Assembly (NCBI GenBank): GCA_947624965.1
Contig: CANQMN010000004.1
Span: 62,001 to 126,000, forward strand
Reading direction: 5' to 3'
Source: an uncultured Clostridia bacterium
Lineage (GTDB): Bacteria > Bacillota > Clostridia > Christensenellales > Borkfalkiaceae
Length of the DNA: 64,000 nucleotides
The position numbers were made by a program, and so were the translations under genes. Below the pieces are notes generated by a model. The model saw only the letters and a list, made by a program, of their open reading frames with translations. It did not search any database and had not been told where the DNA came from. This document shows positions 62,701 to 64,000 of the stretch, piece by piece. Every line of letters begins with the position of its first letter. Positions within the stretch are counted from its first letter, which is position 1.

Positions 62701-63483
62701 CTTAAAGCCATCCCCTCCCGGTGTAAAACCGTCCGAGGCGAACACGGCGCCGCAGTCGTCGGTATAGTCGCTCGGGTTCGCGGGGAAGATCATGTCGAAC
62801 GTGAAAACTTCGCCGCTTTCCAGTTCGGCGTCGCGATAGGTCGTATGCCACTTGTTCGCGTCTCCGCCCGCAACGGGACGGAAGGTCCCGTCGTCGAGCA
62901 GTTCGTAAAATTCGTTCAAGCCCGTATCATAGGAAGCATGGAAGGTCACGTCGTACGGCCCCATCGTGAAGTCTTCCGTCACCGGCTCGCTCGTCGTCGA
63001 ATTGACCCAATACCGGAAGGGGTAGCTCTCCCCCGCGACTTCCCGCGGCCGGGCGGTGGGAAGCTGGGACGGGGAAATCGTTTCTTTATAGGAAAATTCG
63101 AGCGGTGCGATCGTCTCCGACGTCTTGGTGTCGAAATTGATCTTGTGTTTGTCCGTCCACCCCGCATAGAGGGTGATCTTCCCGTCTACCGCCCTCTCCA
63201 CTTCGAGTTCGGCGGTCGCCTTGTTTTCGCATTCACTCTCGTAGTACCAGCCCGTGAAGGAAAACCCGAACTCTTTCGACGAAGGGGTGGGGAGATTGAA
63301 ACGCTTCCCGGGGGTGTAGACGCCGTCTTTCACGGCTCCGCCTCCCTGTGAATCGTATACGACGGCATAGCTTATCTCTTCGGGAGTCGGGTCCTCGTGA
63401 TTACAAGCCGCCGCTATTCCCGCACACAGCGTGAGCGCCAAGAGCACCAAACAGACTGTGAGCGCCTTGCGGATCTTTTTCAT
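56752..63483 (-). CDS. Giant GLUG/InlB-repeat surface lipoprotein
   Basis: 2243 residues, AAGGAGGATGCAAT before the ATG. MKKIRKALTVCLVLLALTLC with lipobox AAAC (Cys27). Start: two InlB-type repeats (38-150; GFSFTGWYYESECENK), a jelly-roll domain (185-395; DYTDDCGAVFASDGF), more InlB-type repeats, then four large blocks that each begin GSQxxPY and consist of GLUG-type coils (e.g. ENCKNFGNITGGSSVGGIVG) separated by InlB-like repeats (TFDGWFYQEEKIEAG, GNIFVGWVDENGTEV). Blocks 3 and 4 share long stretches identical at DNA level. No sortase motif. Probably a long surface fibre that binds glycan or host material; encoded first in the importer operon. Function inferred. Confidence 0.88.
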   Translation of the reverse strand: MKKIRKALTVCLVLLALTLCAGIAAACNHEDPTPEEISYAVVYDSQGGGAVKDGVYTPGKRFNLPTPSSKEFGFSFTGWYYESECENKATAELEVERAVDGKITLYAGWTDKHKINFDTKTSETIAPLEFSYKETISPSQLPTARPREVAGESYPFRYWVNSTTSEPVTEDFTMGPYDVTFHASYDTGLNEFYELLDDGTFRPVAGGDANKWHTTYRDAELESGEVFTFDMIFPANPSDYTDDCGAVFASDGFTPGGDGFKSHNYLIMFVTNAKDVDAMGGIQIWTIDSANSPTKIAEYATAGFFAETPYAEKLDAYKESGAAGRFTYTIRRVDNRWYFGVDGNEYFSVAAGETPSGADGTAKKIDESYAEGSMVGFRAKSGSIRYSKISEREAGKLTVFFDAGYGTIGENATLAKDFERGQAVGELPAATQDGYTFGGWFYYDWKDGGEYKQLTDAFVPTVEDFTINAIAYWKKDGAKPWRVHFDTGIEGYTLQDVASWDEGNALKVPAFSCPLYTFIGWYYDSEGENEVDLANFDITKADTANAGEDGQSFTLYAKWTKEEFLDGAGTQESPYLLTEEGDFDILRNAVNVNGESFAGVYFRIENDIDFYAFAPIGNKAHPFGGILDGNHKKLTGVIASGESYVGLFGALNGATVKDVTLEVEVSVTDGFVGGLAGYVTGKTTVTNVTVEGSVTGLTSVGGILGAVFAGTTIENCVNKATITATAAANANSVAGGIAGGTEGAVAIRGCENHGEVSANGAFVGGITGVFRAGGTIIENCKNFGNITGTKDVGGIVGALRAPMGVNYVYEGATVASNAVDTLPIYCRTDDSTSIGWLVGLYEQSGNITDKCGWCDEDGENITYQQLVVTFDAGEGSLKDGEGTLSVDIGEALPGLPVPSYPEHIFTGWQDGKGNPVKAGDKFDVRVRSLALTAQYEDAAGKQSYTVTLEVGEGTLPDGAQTTFTVTEDEVLGNRLPTPTPTGEPFIGWFDEEGHLVDGNTRVTGDLKLEARYGWNGQAAESFAEGSGSQDQPYRISTPAELVLLANMVNGGDGQENVYFELAQDIDVSVIDWTPIGNTSSHAFKGYFDGKNHKITYKLTGTATGEGLFGFISGATVKDLQLLVTITTTAGSVGGVAGVSMGGTISGVTVLQGSTIHGSSYSAGIVGYVQTALLTVENCENHAEITVDAAGADTGIGGGIVGASADRIQIVVTGCKNHGNVTVSTFNKNPFAGGIIGLPRAATDSRIESCINFGNITIQHEATVGGIAGSSRIAITNCYCYTAAQINGTAASELPEIGSGNGGYIAGTAGSGAVTGSRLCDERGEMQKVQITVHLDAGSGTLPPDKADAITVNEGEELPALPEPTWADHTFDGWFYQEEKIEAGHIFNGEETDITLTAQYSANDAKVYTVTLDKGEGDLPQDTETEITLNEDETLGERLPDAIPPEGKIFVGWYYKNETAVTKDTPFARTTFTEENVTLTAKYVSEYASGNGSQGDPYMIETVDQFHHFAASVNGGKDTSGVYFKLKNDLNVGEISPIGSKENPFKGHFDGGNFTLTYTIDVEDSAVTNVALFGYTDGATIENLKVHATVTAKDNNAGAIVGTAAGGTTVKNVEVLAGSAITAKEYAGGLVGYANDSLTIENCKNHANVTATEDAGTYSYAAGILGGSNNGTVITIQGCENHGTISGQKQFVGGIAGLARAATGAKIENCKNFGNITGGSSVGGIVGEKRVDITNCACYFKAQINEQYATTLPEIGSGDMGYIAGSPNSAGEVSGSMFCTESGEKAQITVTLQAGDGSFDEGNTKTVYFDYGKEIGSLPEPSLEGSRFMGWFYQEEETAITADRIFTDPDVTEISLTAHWQVIQQDKSYTIHLDPYGGTLEDGADFTVKDGEKLGEALKTPTPEEGNIFVGWVDENGTEVNAETAPVGDMNLTAKYRYDGSTVATGYAGGDGISAESAYEIATGAQLAYLRQQVAEGETMSDTFFKITRDLDLGTGWDPIGTSTTNFAGNFDGQDHTVTYTSSTNHSSRGLFGYAGAATIENLKLQATVVATSFDNMAAVVAVAAGTTIRNITVLEGSAITGNSIVGGIVGYVQTVTVTIEDCKNYATITATATSNSFAGGIVGSSVQGKAVVIKGCENYGDVSAKGAFVGGIVGLARAATEAKIENCKNFGNITGGSSVGGIVGDQRVDVTGCYCFRDAEINGTAASALEMVGSGSTGYLAGKHTSGTQDCKLCNESGEPLEE

Positions 63484-63509
63484 ATTGCATCCTCCTTATC
63501 AGTTGCGGA

Positions 63510-63537
63510 ATGCCTCACGGGAGCGCCCGAGGGGCAT
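63510..63537 (-). promoter_or_regulatory. Hairpin in the 5' leader of the importer operon
   Basis: Imperfect palindrome ATGCCTC...GAGGGGCAT with an inner CGGG/CCCG stem, between the promoter and the Shine-Dalgarno site. Could be an operator or mRNA structure. Confidence 0.45.
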
Positions 63538-63560
63538 ACTCCCATTGATACCGTAACACT

Positions 63561-63589
63561 ATTTTACATAAAAATTTATCTTTTTACAA
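63561..63589 (-). promoter_or_regulatory. Promoter of the importer/hydrolase operon
   Basis: TTGTAA (63589-63584), 17-bp spacer, TAAAAT (63566-63561) on minus, about 78 bases before the start codon at 63483. No strong terminator is seen until 43415, so the operon may span about 20 kb. Confidence 0.75.
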
Positions 63590-63769
63590 GACAAAAATTT
63601 TTGCAAATTTTTACGCCGATTTTTGATATTTTCACAGCTTCATGCTCGCTCTTTTCAGTTTGTTTGCAACTTTTCATCAATTCGCAACACATTCTCCCCG
63701 TTCCCCTTCGGCGAAGAGACGCCTCTGCGCCTTCCGTTTCTTCCTTTCTTCTCGGCACTCCACGCTTCA

Positions 63770-63905
63770 TGCCCTCCCCTTCGAGGGAGAAGAGGCATGG
63801 CATGGAATGCAGCCATGTACGGACTACCCCCCTCCATTGGAGGGGGGTAGGGGTGAGTCGGAATGCCCGTCATGTTGAGCGTTGCCGAAACATCTCATCC
63901 TTATT
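63770..63905. repeat. Intergenic repeats beyond the carbohydrate locus
   Basis: CATGCC/GGCATG palindrome at about 63769-63800, a CCCCCTCCATTGGAGGGGG hairpin at about 63831-63849, and the dispersed repeat GCCCGTCATGTTGAGC...CCGAAACATCTCATCCTTATT at 63865-63905 shared with 41099-41165. No gene is supported in 63484-64000. Confidence 0.7.
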
Positions 63906-63962
63906 GTAAAGAACGGTTGCTGTACACTTCCCCCTCCCGTAAAAAATGTTGCAATAAAGTGC

Positions 63963-63991
63963 TTGCAAATTTCCACTTGCCGTGGTAGAAT
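63963..63991 (+). promoter_or_regulatory. Promoter for a plus-strand gene beyond the window
   Basis: TTGCAA (63963-63968), 17-bp spacer, TAGAAT (63986-63991). The downstream gene starts after base 64000. The box sequence CTTGCAAATT matches the LRR gene promoter at 28736-28745. Confidence 0.7.
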
Positions 63992-64000
63992 AAAAATGCG

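Overview
The window looks like a chromosomal segment of a GC-rich, low-motility-type gut member of the Bacillota (class Clostridia; a Christensenellales/Borkfalkiaceae-like uncultured lineage is my guess, not proven). Reasons: strong Shine-Dalgarno sites (AAGGAGG), many textbook sigma-A promoters (TTGACA-N17-TATAAT type), lipoprotein signal peptides with a lipobox, pyruvate phosphate dikinase, the metG-tatD-radical SAM-rsmA order, and sugar ABC importers without their own ATPase. Most genes lie on the minus strand; only four (SecB-like, NlpC/P60, PHP phosphatase, leucine-rich repeat protein) are on plus. The high GC content produces very long open antisense frames; these were rejected in favour of the frames with signal peptides, ribosome binding sites and recognisable families.

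Layout. 1-5244 (minus): 3'-truncated giant lipoprotein with four ~315-residue repeats. 5.5-6.05 kb: array of GC-rich intergenic hairpin repeats. 6.1-14.5 kb (minus): a tightly packed operon reading phosphodiester glycosidase - SGNH hydrolase - DUF4127 - ROK kinase - GH20 hexosaminidase - GNAT-like acyltransferase, followed by an RpiR/MurR-type regulator with its own promoter; this looks like an amino-sugar or cell-wall glycan salvage unit and is the most coherent candidate for an undescribed pathway. 15.0-17.6 kb: ppdK, with a 40-bp second copy of its 3' end just downstream. 17.7-18.6 kb: second hairpin-repeat array. 18.7-28.7 kb: housekeeping and small genes (small lipoprotein with a G8 tract in its promoter, MATE exporter, SecB-like chaperone, lipase-like hydrolase, NlpC/P60 lipoprotein, PHP phosphatase with a probably leaderless mRNA, rsmA, radical SAM, tatD, metG). 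28.7-31.8 kb: BspA-type leucine-rich repeat lipoprotein with a long structured leader.

31.9-63.6 kb is a large carbohydrate-utilisation locus, entirely on minus, in three transcription units. The 63.6 to 43.4 kb unit encodes a 2243-residue GLUG/InlB-repeat lipoprotein, a GH43-like lipoprotein, an ABC importer (binding protein plus two permeases), GH2, a GH5-like enzyme, a CE2-like esterase and a DUF5107-TPR protein. The 43.4 to 41.4 kb unit encodes a regulator fusing a LacI-type sugar-binding domain to a LuxR-type HTH, plus an aldose epimerase. The 41.0 to 31.9 kb unit encodes a membrane-anchored sialate-O-acetylesterase-like protein, a membrane protein with a degenerate SGNH domain, a secreted GH105-like hydrolase and another GLUG/InlB protein. 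A working model: surface esterases, GH43 and GH105 trim a substituted (acetylated, possibly pectic or arabinoxylan-like) glycan, the ABC system imports oligosaccharides using an ATPase encoded elsewhere, and GH2, the GH5-like enzyme, DUF5107 protein and epimerase finish the job in the cytoplasm under control of the fusion regulator. The substrate assignment is inference.
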